Positions 38,953 to 49,828 of a stretch of DNA of 64,000 nucleotides are shown here, piece after piece (within the stretch, counting starts at the first letter, position 1; each line of letters opens with the position of its first letter). The notes under the pieces are model-generated. The model was not told where the DNA came from, ran no database searches, and was given only the letters and a program-made list of their open reading frames with translations. The DNA comes from Echiichthys vipera (taxonomy: Eukaryota; Chordata; Actinopteri; Perciformes; Trachinidae), in assembly GCA_963691815.1 (NCBI GenBank), contig OY829661.1, forward strand, positions 22,371,390 through 22,435,389, written 5' to 3'. The position numbers and the translations under genes are program-made.

Positions 38953-41900
38953 ACCAAAAGCCAAGAATGGGTTGCCAGCCTGGCAACTGTTACTGTCGAA
39001 CCCTGTTTTGTCACGACATGAACTTGACCTATACCACCAATCCACTAAATACAACAGAAACACCATTTTTTAAGAGTCACTTTTATGAATACAATGACTT
39101 TGACGTGATGCGGCAGTCGTAAATGAATGATGCTTTAGACTCACGGTCTCCATCCACTGCCCCTGTAGTGTTTCTCCACTTGCCTCTCACTTTCTCCCTC
39201 TCTGGGTCCAGACACATGATAATGACTCTCCTTCATAGCTCCGACAAATCTGTTCCGACTCCGTGTTAAACCAAAACTGGCAGTTCTAAATGAATGAAAC
39301 ATCGATAAGCAGTGATGACACAGAATGTGAGGAATAAATCCCTCAATATGGGATGTGGGTTTGTAATAAGCCACTCTGTATGGGCGTTATGTGTTTGTGT
39401 GTGCATGTAAGTGTCTGTTCATGTGTTATTGCTTACGTGAGAACATGAAAGTGTGAATGCGTTTTTCCACGCACTGGTGACGAGGGCACGCAGTTCACCA
39501 GCTGCAGTGCAACTTTTTATTTGAACTATATTAATGATTTGTAGCGTGTATAAATCCTGCTAAAGCATTGCAAAGGTACAACCTGTAAGCTACTTTTGTG
39601 GAACAAAACAACAACAAGCAGGAAAATTACGACAGAGTAGATAAACATAAGTAAGGCTAAATTATTCAGTGAACATTGGTAATGCTGTAAGCTTTTTTTT
39701 ATGTCAAAAGATAATTCTGGTTAATAAGCATTGGAATCTTGTTTTTGTAGTTTTGGCTATCGTATCTAACAGTTATGTTAGCACTGTACTCAATAAAGAA
39801 ACTGACCCTCCACTTCAGCCAACCACAGTATAACCACATATATAATAACTATCATATTTGTATAAGTTTGCCCTATGCATGCCAAAAGTGCCATAATGTA
39901 CAATAATTTGAAAATTTACAATTATTAGTTGATCTAGCCTGTGCTGTCTCATTTTAATTTGTGTACTGACATGATCAGAGTAGCACAATATGTATCCTAC
40001 ATTTGTGTTTATGGATTTCTTCTCACATGACCTCTTTCCCTGATCACGCTACCTGCCCCTGTAGTTATTGCTGCTATGACTTTTCAATCTAGCACGCCAC
40101 ATATGCAGTTTACAGGGACGGTGGCAGATTTACCACTTAAAACCTTGAATAAACGAGTCCTTGATTTCACACAGATGTAGACAAAAGCAGGATTCACAGT
40201 TTTTGTCAGTGGCCATCAGTTTTGCCACCTTCAACGACACTGATCTCTATAAGATTTGATCAGGTGTAGCTAGCTAGCTTATTAACTCATGTTAGTGGAA
40301 TGTGTTAGTTGAACGCTCTCCAGCAGAAATTATGGTAGAAGGACTCCGGCTAATGGCTAGTACCCACTACAGGACTGCTGTAGGACTACAGGTCTTAATT
40401 TTATACTTGCCAACAAAAGCCCCAGATCGGAGACAAATCAGGGCTGGCTTAGCTTGTTCAAAAAAGCAAGCTGAGCGGCTTGCTGGTGTCTCAGAGAGTC
40501 ATACCAGATATCTAGCAGGCTAAATCTCTGGAGATGTCAGGGGAGTCCAACAGACAATGACGGCGCAAGGCATGGGCTGAGGTGAAACCAGGGGGAGGGG
40601 GTGCCTTTAACAATAGGAACTTTACTGTATGTGCAGCTGCAGATGGACCCCGCTGCCCAGGGGACCGGTGGAGCAGCGGCAAAGCTCACCTTCCTGCTGG
40701 AGGAGAAGCCACTGCTGTCGCTTACATTGTCACGGCCCATGGTGTATTAAACTGACATTCAAGGATGACTTGTGTGTTGGTACCAAATGTACCAGTTTAC
40801 ATGTTCAAAAAATCCAATAAAGAGCAGGAAAGAGCTGCTAATGTTAATCTAAACTCTGATACACTCTCCAGGTCAGTCGATGTGCCAGAACTGAACCTTA
40901 CTTTTTATATCACCTGTAACCCACCAACATAATGCAGTTACCTAATGAAATGCTATGTAGGTTGCTGCAGTACAGCAGAGATAGCTAGTTAGCCACACTT
41001 GCTAACGTTTGCAGCCAACGTTAATTCTTTGCATTTTTTGTCTTGCTAAAACTAGAAGTAAGTCTTCCACTAAACTTGCTAACCTGGGGCTTTATTCAAA
41101 ATCTGTATGTTCACCTGACTGCTCATGTATTTTTTTGTGTTTTTTTTTGCCTCATTTGACCTTATGTTATCTTTGTGAGTATAATTACTTACTGATTGGT
41201 AAGTATGGCCAAGACTATCAAAATAAGATGCAATTTGTAATAAACCAGAACTATTCTTCATGCACCTTTAAAAACACACTTTTTGTCCTTTCATTTACCT
41301 CCCTTTCCCTTCTCCCAGTGAAATCTTTTACTCTGTTACCCCACCATCTTTTCTATTCCTCACACATCTCTGATCCCACACAATTATCTCCCAAATCCCT
41401 CCCCAACAACCCCCTCTTGTCTCCTCTTCCGTTCAATCTCTGTTTCTCGTCATTTATCCACCTTCATCTACCTCGACAAGTCCCATGGTTCCCTCCTTCC
41501 TCCACCTCCCTTTACTGCACCTCTTTTCCCTCATCCCGTCCCAGAGGCCTCCCGATAACGGGGTCAGTGTAATCCCGCCATACGTAATCTCCAGTTTAAT
41601 CCTCTCAATCTCCCACGATTAAACACAAAAAGATGTCCGAACAAGCGCTGAAAAAATTGCGGCCCATTGCACAACAAGCTCCTCGGTTGCTTTGGGAGAA
41701 GAGGTGAAGAAGAGGTGAGAAATGTAACAAAACAGAACACGGTTTTATCTGGGGAGTAATACCAAAATCTGCACATCAGTGCATCTGCTCTAACCTGTGT
41801 GTAAACACCTTATCTCTGCTTGTTTCCCTGTAATTGGAGACTATGAGTTTAAGTATTATTGGGGTAACACAAGGTCAACTGAGGTAATTGAGAGAGAAGC

Positions 41901-42520
41901 AGCACGTCTGTATTCCAGCAGAAGAGAACAGGGTGCCCTGAGGTTAACAATGCAAAGATCTTCACCATCACTCACTAGTCTTTCATCTCTGTATCCCTTT
42001 AACCCCCCTCTCTGGTTAAAGAGGCAGCGCAAAAATCAGTTCATCGTGACACTCTCTGTTCAACATCTTTATCATTGTTTGTATCAAAGACCTCTGTGTT
42101 GTAAAAACAACAATCCTAGGTGTACAGACAGAATGGAAATCCTATCCACGCTCAAATATCGCCCTTGAAGAATAAAGGGGTAAACTTTTTGTTTCAAGTT
42201 GTGACACAAAAGCTCCCCAATGTGTGGGCCTTCTGTCTACCCAAAAGTACAAACAAGGTCATAAACTACAGCTGCATGAATACACACACTGTCACACACG
42301 GTCAGACTCAGCTACTGTGGTCATGTGTGTGCCGTGGAGATGGCAGTGGGCCAGACCACATGTGTTCTGGAGCTGGGTGGATCTGGACCCCGAAGGGCAG
42401 CCGGGGCCATGTGACGTGCTCCTGTTAGGAACGTCTGGATTCCCTGCTGACAGGGGCACAGCAGAACCGACTCGACAATGCCACTCTGGATCGATCCCGC
42501 AAGGACAAAGCAGCTGCTTT

Positions 42521-42521
<1 letters not shown>
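38953..42521. other. gene-free stretch
   Basis: The longest non-repetitive frame of the window (41009-41572 plus, 187 codons) lies here. Its second half is a pyrimidine-rich tract (41290-41560) that yields Pro/Ser/Leu/Phe-rich peptide, and no domain, splice context or family resemblance is seen, so it is not called. 40360-40560 and 41640-41760 are unique sequence with nothing diagnostic. Confidence 0.45.

Positions 42522-42606
<85 letters not shown>
42522..42606. repeat. (AG)n microsatellite, 85 bp
   Basis: Near-perfect purine-only AG array, capable in principle of triplex (H-DNA) formation. Confidence 0.97.
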
Positions 42607-42610
<4 letters not shown>

Positions 42611-43287
42611 TGAAAATGGCCCGGTGACTGGTCCACTGGTGACTTCTCACCACACTACTGGGGAGAGAGGGGACATTTTTTAGCTCTGGATTCCAGCAGC
42701 TGCTCTGATCTGAAATGTCTTTCTCCAACACAACAGAATGGAGGTGAATGGAATTTTGTTTGCTTAAAAAAATACAATGGATATGGCTGATGTATATATT
42801 TTCCTCTTGTCACCAAATGATCCTGTTAACACGTGTTGCTTCGATAGACCAGCGTTGCTGTTGACATGTTTCTTTATTATGATGAACCCACTGCAGTTTA
42901 TTTTGAGTCAATCCCACATTTCCGCATACTCTCTAGAGCACCAAATGTATATTCATTCACAAATAGTCCCAGACAAATACACAATTTACTCCTGTTTTTA
43001 GAAGTGTTTGCTATAAACTACGGTCCCCAGCTGTTTCAGGATATTTCTTGGCTCTTTTAAAACACAAAACTAATTTGTAACCTTTAGGTCAAAGTTGTGA
43101 TATGACCTTGAGCATGTGCCAAAATACCAGAATTTGAACCATTTGTGATTTTAACAAATGGTTACTTAGTTATTGAAAAAAATAATTATTACCTGTGTGG
43201 GGGTGCAACAAATACGTCATTGTGACTAACTGGTTTCTCCCTTATCCATCCAGTCTCTCTTCTAGTATGATCCTGTTTTTGTATTTA
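42607..43287. other. gene-free stretch
   Basis: No exon or repeat recognised. Confidence 0.45.
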
Positions 43288-44400
43288 GTCTACAGCCATA
43301 GCAGTATCCCTGAAGGCTGTACTTCAGCACAGCGATGCCTTAAGCTAAATCTTATTTTAACATGTGTCACACAGCGGTGAGGTGTGTCTTGTCTTGGGTG
43401 TTTTGTCTCCTGTACTTCCCGTTTTATTTGAAAATAATGACTCTCCTCTCGTTTCAGGTCACTTGCCCTTCCTCATGTGTCTCCAGTCTGACATCATCCC
43501 TGAGTCCTGATGGATTCCACCTGTTCATCCTTACCCCTCTGTGTATTTAAGTCAACGTCTCCCTTTGTTCTGTGCCCAAGTGTTTTGTCTGTTGATCACC
43601 TAAGCCCTTTGCCACAGCCTTGTCTTGCTAAGTTTTGAAATTCATTGGTTTTCGTTTCTGTCATTTGTTGCGCCTTGAGAAGAGTGATTTTGGTTGTAAC
43701 ATTTTGAATATTGTAGCTCAGCTCACAGTTTTTAGTTCAGCCTTTTGCTTTTCTCCATTTTAGTGCGATATTCTGTTCTTTTGTAATTCTAGTTTATTCA
43801 GTTTCTTATAGCAATGTGTTCCTCCTTGAGAGTGTTTTCTGTTATTTTTTATTAAGACTGAGATTAGTCAGGATTAGTTTTGTATTTCTCCGACTCTCGT
43901 AAAGATCCCACCCTTGGTGTGATTTTGTTTTCTTTCTTCTTCTCGCTTTGCTGGTTTTGTCAGGATCAGGTTTAAAAGCCTAATTTGTTTTCACTCCAGA
44001 AATTCCAGAATAAAAGCCTGAATTTTGATTCTGCATTGCATTTGAGTCCTCCTTTAGTCCAAGCCTGACATGTTGATGATTAGCAGGTACAATGTCGACC
44101 ATCTTAGTTTAGATTGTTTGCATGCTAACAATGGCTAATCTAATAATTGGCACTAAATCAAGTACAGCTGAGGCAGTCAGGAATGTAATTAACTAAAGTG
44201 TTGTAGAAACTTAACATTTTAAACAGATGATGGTGTTCTATAAAAAGTCATGGGATCACGAAAATTAGAATTCACCCTGAGGGGAATAGGACACTTTATC
44301 AAAATCCATTTAATAGTTAAGAAAGTCTGGACCAAACTTATACTGACATCCAAAGAACCATGTAGCCCTCCCTGTGCATCCCTGCTATTGTTGCAGCCAT
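43288..44400 (+). repeat. old teleost interspersed repeat split by a solo LTR
   Basis: Left part (43288-43364): TCTACAGCCATAGCAGTATC, GAAGGCTGTACTTCAGCACA, GCGATGCCTTAAGCTAAAT. Right part (44068-44400): TGATGATTAGCAGGTACAAT, CCATCTTAGTTTAGATTG, GCATGCTAACAATGGCTAAT, AAGTACAGCTGAGG, AGTCATGGGATCACGAAAAT and TTCACCCTGAGGGGAATAGG. In this order the two parts form one common teleost repeat, recalled from such genomes. The intervening 700 bp is the LTR described next, so the repeat is the older insertion. Its 81-codon minus-strand frame is a chance frame. Confidence 0.65.
43365..44070 (+). mobile_element. solo LTR of a retrotransposon, ~0.7 kb
   Basis: Begins TGTCACACAGCG and ends AAGCCTGACA, giving inverted TGTCA/TGACA termini. 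It has a TATA-like GTATTTAAG at 43543-43551 and a polyadenylation signal AATAAA at 44009-44014, placed as expected for U3, R and U5 in the plus direction. It interrupts an older repeat. ACATG precedes it (43360-43364) and ACATG also spans its right boundary (44068-44072), which fits a 5-bp target duplication if the LTR ends at CCTG, or a shared end if it ends at TGACA. No gag/pol sequence and no second LTR are present, so the internal part was probably lost by LTR-LTR recombination. The text resembles LTRs of fish Ty3/gypsy- or ERV-type elements; the family is not resolved. Confidence 0.65.
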
Positions 44401-45356
44401 GTCTGGACTCACCATGACCAACTGAGTGGCCTCTTCTATTGAGCGAGTGATGCTTAAATCTCAACGGTCATGTGCTTTGTGCTACTTAAATCTAATTGAA
44501 ATGACTTGTGGGATAAGTTGTCTGTTAAGGCTGATAAAAAAACTTAAATATTGCAGGAACTATAGATTGTTTGAAAAAAAACAAAAACACCATCTCTGTG
44601 AAAGCAAACTGAATAAACTGCGCAACATATTAATGTTATGTTCCAGGGCTGGAAGGCTTTCGAAATACCAGTTCCTCTGGCTCTCTACTGAGAGGTGTAC
44701 GAAAGGATTGCAGGTTTTGGTCTTTTCGTGTAATTTGTTGACAACAAGAAACTATAGAATATAAACTATTGACAGCCTTATACTGAGTCATAACAGCAAC
44801 GTGCATTTCCATCCCTGTTATTCGAGATAATCCACACAACTGAGTGTAAATAGTTTTCTCAGGGTCTAGTTCCAGTGACAATTGTTCACAGTGTAGATGT
44901 CCTTGTTACTCTGGTAACAGGGACATTTTTCCTGGAAGATATCTCTGTTGAATTTTAAAAATGTAATTTCTACAATGCTCCGTTTAACACACACGTATAG
45001 CAACATGTACTGTAGCTGTTTGAGAAGGTGTAAAAATCTAATTTCTCTCACCCTCTCTGCCACCACACCGACACAAATACACACCACCTTCTGCACAAAC
45101 AAACAAACACTGCACATGGTTTGATGGTTCCATATCACTGTGGACATTTGTCACAGGCCTCTTTAATAGAGAAACTTGAGCTGCGGGGGGCTGATGACAA
45201 ACTGTAAGCCTTCCGCTTCTCTTCTTTCACACACTTATGAGAATCTGATACGACTGGAGCAGCACTGGCCCCTTTTTCCTTCCCCTGCTCAGCACTCCAT
45301 CCATGTGGATAAGTGAGCAGAAACACAGAGAGGTGGTGCAGGAGAGAGAGAAAAGA

Positions 45357-45359
<3 letters not shown>
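44401..45359. other. gene-free stretch
   Basis: Frames such as 44426-44764 (112 codons) carry no domain. No repeat recognised. Confidence 0.45.

Positions 45360-45424
<65 letters not shown>
45360..45424. repeat. (TG)n microsatellite ending in CGCGC
   Basis: About 61 bp perfect TG, then CGCGCA. Alternating purine-pyrimidine throughout. Confidence 0.97.
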
Positions 45425-46028
<604 letters not shown>

Positions 46029-46300
46029 GGGAAAGTGTGTCTGTGCACTGAATTCTGCTTGTAGTGGCATGTTTGTTAGTGGTGCGCTTATTCTGTGGTT
46101 GTGCAGATGTTCACGTGCATGTGTGTGTGTGTGTGTGTTTGTGTTTAACTGGAAGTGGAGCTGTGCGCCTTCACCTTGCTCTGTTCTTCACCCTCACTCT
46201 CCCTGACTGCACTCTACAAGGCCATTAGAGCTCCCTGAGGCCCACGGAGGCTGCTCGTCTCTGTGTCTGCTTTCATGTGTCAGTGAGTGGGCTCATATGG

Positions 46301-46301
<1 letters not shown>

Positions 46302-46364
<63 letters not shown>
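46302..46364. repeat. (GT)n microsatellite, 63 bp
   Basis: Perfect GT array, preceded by a small GT tract at 46118-46139. Confidence 0.97.
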
Positions 46365-46365
<1 letters not shown>

Positions 46366-46539
46366 TGTCAACCCCACAAGGTGCATGCTAAAGTTGAATG
46401 GTAGTATGTTTTTTTCAAGCCCCTATGAATGGATGTGGGTGTGCAGGCCATGTGTACCTTCATGCTCCTGCTTTCATTATCAGAATGTGGACAAAGACAT
46501 TTTTGTGCCTTTCCTGTGCGAGAAATGTTAATGCACGTG

Positions 46540-46649
<110 letters not shown>

Positions 46650-47371
46650 AAAGCATACAGCACAAACGCCTGCTACTCCAGCAGCAGAAGCTGTCCGTGC
46701 ATGTAAGTGTGTGCCGTTGCAAACAAGCCTCGGTACAGTGGTGAAGGGAACTCAGCAGGCAGTGCTGGTCTGATCAAAAGATCCACGGGTCTCTGAAATA
46801 CACAACTCGGGCTTTACCACTGTTGACTGCTAGATTAGCATGCCGAGAACAAACATCACCATACAAATAGACGGATAAAAAAATCATTCTTAAGAAGAGT
46901 CAGCGCTCCCACCCACTCTTTTCATAACCAATATGTTAAATGTGACAATGTTGTTATAGCTCTGCACAGAGAGACAAAAGGAGAGAAACAGAGGGAGAGA
47001 AAAAGAGACATCTTTTCTAGAAAAGAGCAACGTATTAGTCAGAGGGGTTATCTCAGATACACAACAAATATCATCAGAGGGAATATTGGGCAAATGTTTC
47101 CATTTTTCTGAACTGATCACGGTAGTATAACCTGCACTAATGTGCACAAGGCCCCATAATAAACACAGTGAAATGTGTTTGCGCTGCATAAACTACTGTA
47201 CTGTAAATGAAACACACATGAAATCATAAAGTAGTGAAAAGTTCTTCAGCGCTTCAGAGGAAGAAAGTAAGAGACCCATTAACAATAATTTACTTACTTT
47301 AATAACAAGCCACAAAAGTCTGCAGTTGTAAATGTTAGTAAGCTGTTAATACATAAAATCTGGTGCATGTG
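46650..47371. other. gene-free stretch
   Basis: No exon recognised; a GAGA-rich patch lies at about 46970-47010. Confidence 0.45.
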
Positions 47372-47644
47372 TTAAAGTGAAATTCCAGTGTAAAATCATC
47401 CAAGGGTGTTTTTAGGCAAATTGGGTCATCAAATAAGCCATCGAGACAATTTTTTCGCGAGACGCTAACAGCCTGTGGCGACTAACACATATAAGCTCAA
47501 GGCAGCGAGTTGGACACATTAAAACATTTTTTTTAACCACTAATACTGCTTCAAATAACACCAAACATCTGCAGTAGCATGAGAAGAGTCCCTACACATT
47601 AACCAAGCACCAACAACGTAGTATGTGAACACAGAGTGTGTTAA

Positions 47645-48231
47645 CCCTCCTGTTGCCCTCAAATTTTATTTTATTTTTTATTATTTTAACACCATTTATT
47701 CTAGGGGTCAATTTGACCGCAGCAATTTAAACATCTGTAAAATGATCATAATCAATGTGTGACTCAAGTGAAGTCTGGTACTTTATGTATTTAGTTAACA
47801 AAATGAAAAATATCACTGATGTTAAACTGCATGGAGGGATTTCCGTCTGTGTGTTTTAAAGTAAGTGTGTTATTTTAAGTGCTATTTTGTGTTATTTGTA
47901 ACATCTGGAATGAAAGTAACGTCTGTTATCAAGGACAGCAGCATGAATTTGACCTCATATAATATTTGAATTGTAAAATAGACAATAATAATAATGATTA
48001 AATAATCCAGATTATCAAACTGACCCAAAGAAACACCGATGCCACAAGTACATGTACGATAAGAACAATAAAAAATATATATAATCATGATAATTTTAGG
48101 TTTTTTATGAGTCGTCCCCTTAAAATGAGGAAAAGTCATAAATATAAAGCAAAAAAACACAAAAAGACGTCGTTATTTAGAGATGTTAAACATTAAATGG
48201 GGTAAAATTGACCCTTAGGAGAACAGGAGGG
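47645..48231. mobile_element. piggyBac-like MITE nested in the long-TIR element, 587 bp
   Basis: Flanked by perfect TTAA duplications (47641-47644 and 48232-48235). The ends are inverted: CCCTCCTGTTGCCCTC on the left and GGAGAACAGGAGGG on the right. Near-terminal AGGGGTCAATTTGACC (left) and AAAATTGACCCTTAGG (right) also mirror each other. CCCT-starting termini with TTAA duplication are the hallmark of piggyBac elements, and TTAACCCTCCTGTT is a familiar teleost MITE start. The interior is AT-rich with no transposase. It lies inside the left arm of the surrounding element, so it is the younger insertion. Confidence 0.85.
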
Positions 48232-48522
48232 TTAAAAGAGGGTTTTGAAAAATGTACCTACTGGCCCCGGTACCAGCTGCTCCATTCAAGTCGATTACCA
48301 AATACAATCCAAAGGGAAGGAGCTAATTGATGATTTATTCCAGCAACGGTTGTGGTTTGTGGCAGTTTGGTGAAAAGTCCCACACAGCTTTCCCTGCAGC
48401 ACCGAAACATTACGCAGATCTCAGGGGCAGGGGTCAGGGGTCATGTGTTGCTGGAAGACACACAGTGAGTGCAGGCACGGGCAAAGTCGACTAGCCTGCA
48501 ACTTTAGGTGAAGAGAGACAGA

Positions 48523-48720
48523 ATGGTTCGTGTTTGTATCTTTCCCGGCTGCGAAACAAAAATGAAAGCTTACAACCCAGAAAGTTTTCAAAGGCTGCAA
48601 TTGCGGTACGATGACCATGCTCTGATAAACCAGTGGCTTATTGTTTTGAATCTGGACATTGAGACGCCGCGTCTTACCGTGTCTGCAGAAAAATACAGCA
48701 GCTTGTACCGGGGCCAGTAG
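48523..48720 (+). pseudogene. truncated THAP DNA-binding domain (transposase N-terminus)
   Basis: From the ATG at 48523 the 65-codon frame starts MVRVCIFPGC and goes on with a Lys-rich turn, SFQRL, an INQWLIVLNLDIETP helix and then stops at 48718-48720. The Cys-x4-Cys pair (residues 5 and 10 counted from Met 1), the SF.RL core and the conserved Trp fit the N-terminal two-thirds of a THAP zinc finger. The second half, with Cys-x2-His and the AVPTIF-like box, is missing. Instead the frame runs into the right inverted arm of the transposon. THAP domains bind DNA and form the N-terminus of P-element and Kolobok transposases as well as host THAP proteins. Position between the arms of a TTAA-flanked element favours a transposase remnant. 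Without the last two zinc ligands it should not fold as a normal finger. Expression is unknown. Confidence 0.65.
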
Positions 48721-49048
48721 CTAAGTCTTTCAAAACACTGTTCTAATACACTCTGTGTTCACATACTATGTTGTTGGTACCTCCGATAATGTGTAGGGAC
48801 TATTATCATGCTACTGCAGAGGTTTGGAGTTATTTGGAGCAGTATTAGTGGTTAAAAAAACATGTTTTAATGCATCCTACTCGCCGCCCCAAGCTTATAC
48901 ATGTTAGTCGCGGCAGGCTGTTAGCGACTCTCTGGAAAATCTACGTTAATACTTCATACACGAAAAAAATTGTCTCGATGGCTTATTTGATGACCCAATT
49001 TGCCTAAAAAAGACCCTGGCAGGATTTTACACAGGAATTTCACTTTAC

Positions 49049-49239
49049 AGTGTAGCCAATTATACAGTATATTGTAACATTAAGAAGAGACAAAAGACAG
49101 TGCACACTTAATAAAGAGTTTCTAATAATTCAAGCCAAAATATTCCTGAACTGCGGTCACTGTGACCGACGAGTTGATATTTGAACATTTGACATCCCCC
49201 AAGTTGTTTTGTCCAACTGATATTTATGCTAGTAGTTCT
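49049..49239. other. spacer between two transposons
   Basis: Unique AT-rich sequence between the long-TIR element and the Harbinger-like element; nothing recognised. Confidence 0.5.
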
Positions 49240-49242
49240 TAT

Positions 49243-49825
49243 GGGCGCACCCACACTGTCCGTCATACTGTGCCCTGGGCTTTAGGGTACTTGTCCCCCC
49301 CCTTCCCTCTCCCCCCGCGGGGCCTGGGCCTCATGAGAATGCTTCTTGCCTGTCCATACGTCATCACGCCATAACACGTCACACACATTGATTGACGTCA
49401 TTGCGATGCATGGCTTTGTTTACAAATCTTTTCATAGACCTCAGACTTTTTGTGCGTCTTGTCCGACTGTTTTTGAATATTTTCATCCGACCAAATCTGC
49501 AGTAAACACTCCACCTCCGCATCACACCAACGTGAACCTTTCAACGCCATTGTTTTAAATGGCCGCGCATGGTCCGTCTTTTGCGGCGGCTCTGATGTCA
49601 CATCAAATGACATAGGCCTCGGGCTTGTGCTCGTACAAGTGCGCACTCTCGTGCTCGTATATGTGCAGAAGTGCTTTATAAAAGCCCACCTCTCCCAAAC
49701 GGGGCGTGGACTGCAAGCGGACGGCAGCTAGGCGCAGTGTGGTTGCACTCACACTGGTCAAAAGAACTAGGCTTTACCCCAAAACCTGTTTGGGCACAGT
49801 ACGGATGGACAGTGTGAGTGTGACC
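49243..49825 (-). mobile_element. Harbinger-like nonautonomous element, 583 bp
   Basis: The left end GGGCGCACCCACACTGTCCG, TCATACTGTGCCC and the right end read in complement GGTCACACTCACACTGTCCA, TCCGTACTGTGCCC form inverted repeats of about 33 bp. TAT lies directly outside both ends (49240-49242 and 49826-49828), consistent with a 3-bp target duplication. PIF/Harbinger elements make 3-bp duplications (usually TWA) and carry a separate Myb/SANT-like protein gene; such a frame is seen inside (49398-49550, minus strand). The transposase gene is missing. TAT is not the classic TWA site, so the superfamily call has some doubt. Confidence 0.7.
49398..49550 (-). pseudogene. Myb/SANT-like DNA-binding domain fragment of a Harbinger-like element
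   Basis: The minus-strand frame from the ATG at 49550 encodes 50 residues starting MALKGSRW and containing AEVECLLQIWSDENIQ and KKSEVYEKICKQ before a stop. The pattern W...EV..LL.IW.DE.IQ......K...VYE.I matches the first two helices of the Myb/SANT-like (trihelix-type) domain found in the second protein of PIF/Harbinger transposons, and in host MSANTD and ZSCAN proteins derived from them. In Harbinger elements that protein helps bring the transposase to DNA. The third helix is lost to the stop near 49398. An upstream in-frame extension to 49646 adds residues with no domain. The location inside a 583-bp element with inverted ends supports a transposon remnant rather than a host gene. Confidence 0.65.
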
Positions 49826-49828
49826 TAT

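Larger units (their letters stand above)
47376..49044. mobile_element. TTAA-flanked long-TIR element (Kolobok-like), copy 2, with THAP fragment
   Basis: Starts after TTAA (47372-47375) with AGTGAAATTCCAGTGTAAAA and ends with CAGGAATTTCACT followed by TTAC (49045-49048). The arms are long inverted repeats: AAATAAGCCATCGAGACAAT against TTGTCTCGATGGCTTATTTG, CATCTGCAGTAGCATGAGAA against CATGCTACTGCAGAGG, and GTATGTGAACACAGAGTGTG against CACTCTGTGTTCACATAC. It belongs to the same family as 36865-37468. Removing the nested piggyBac-like insertion (47645-48231 plus one TTAA) leaves about 1.08 kb. Unlike copy 1, the centre keeps about 370 bp that includes the start of a THAP-domain frame, so this copy is a less-deleted derivative of an autonomous parent. 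Confidence 0.8.

Noticed and set aside
41009..41572. 187-codon open frame, longest non-repetitive frame
   Set aside because: The second half translates a pyrimidine-rich tract (Pro/Ser/Leu/Phe), and no domain, splice context or family resemblance is visible.
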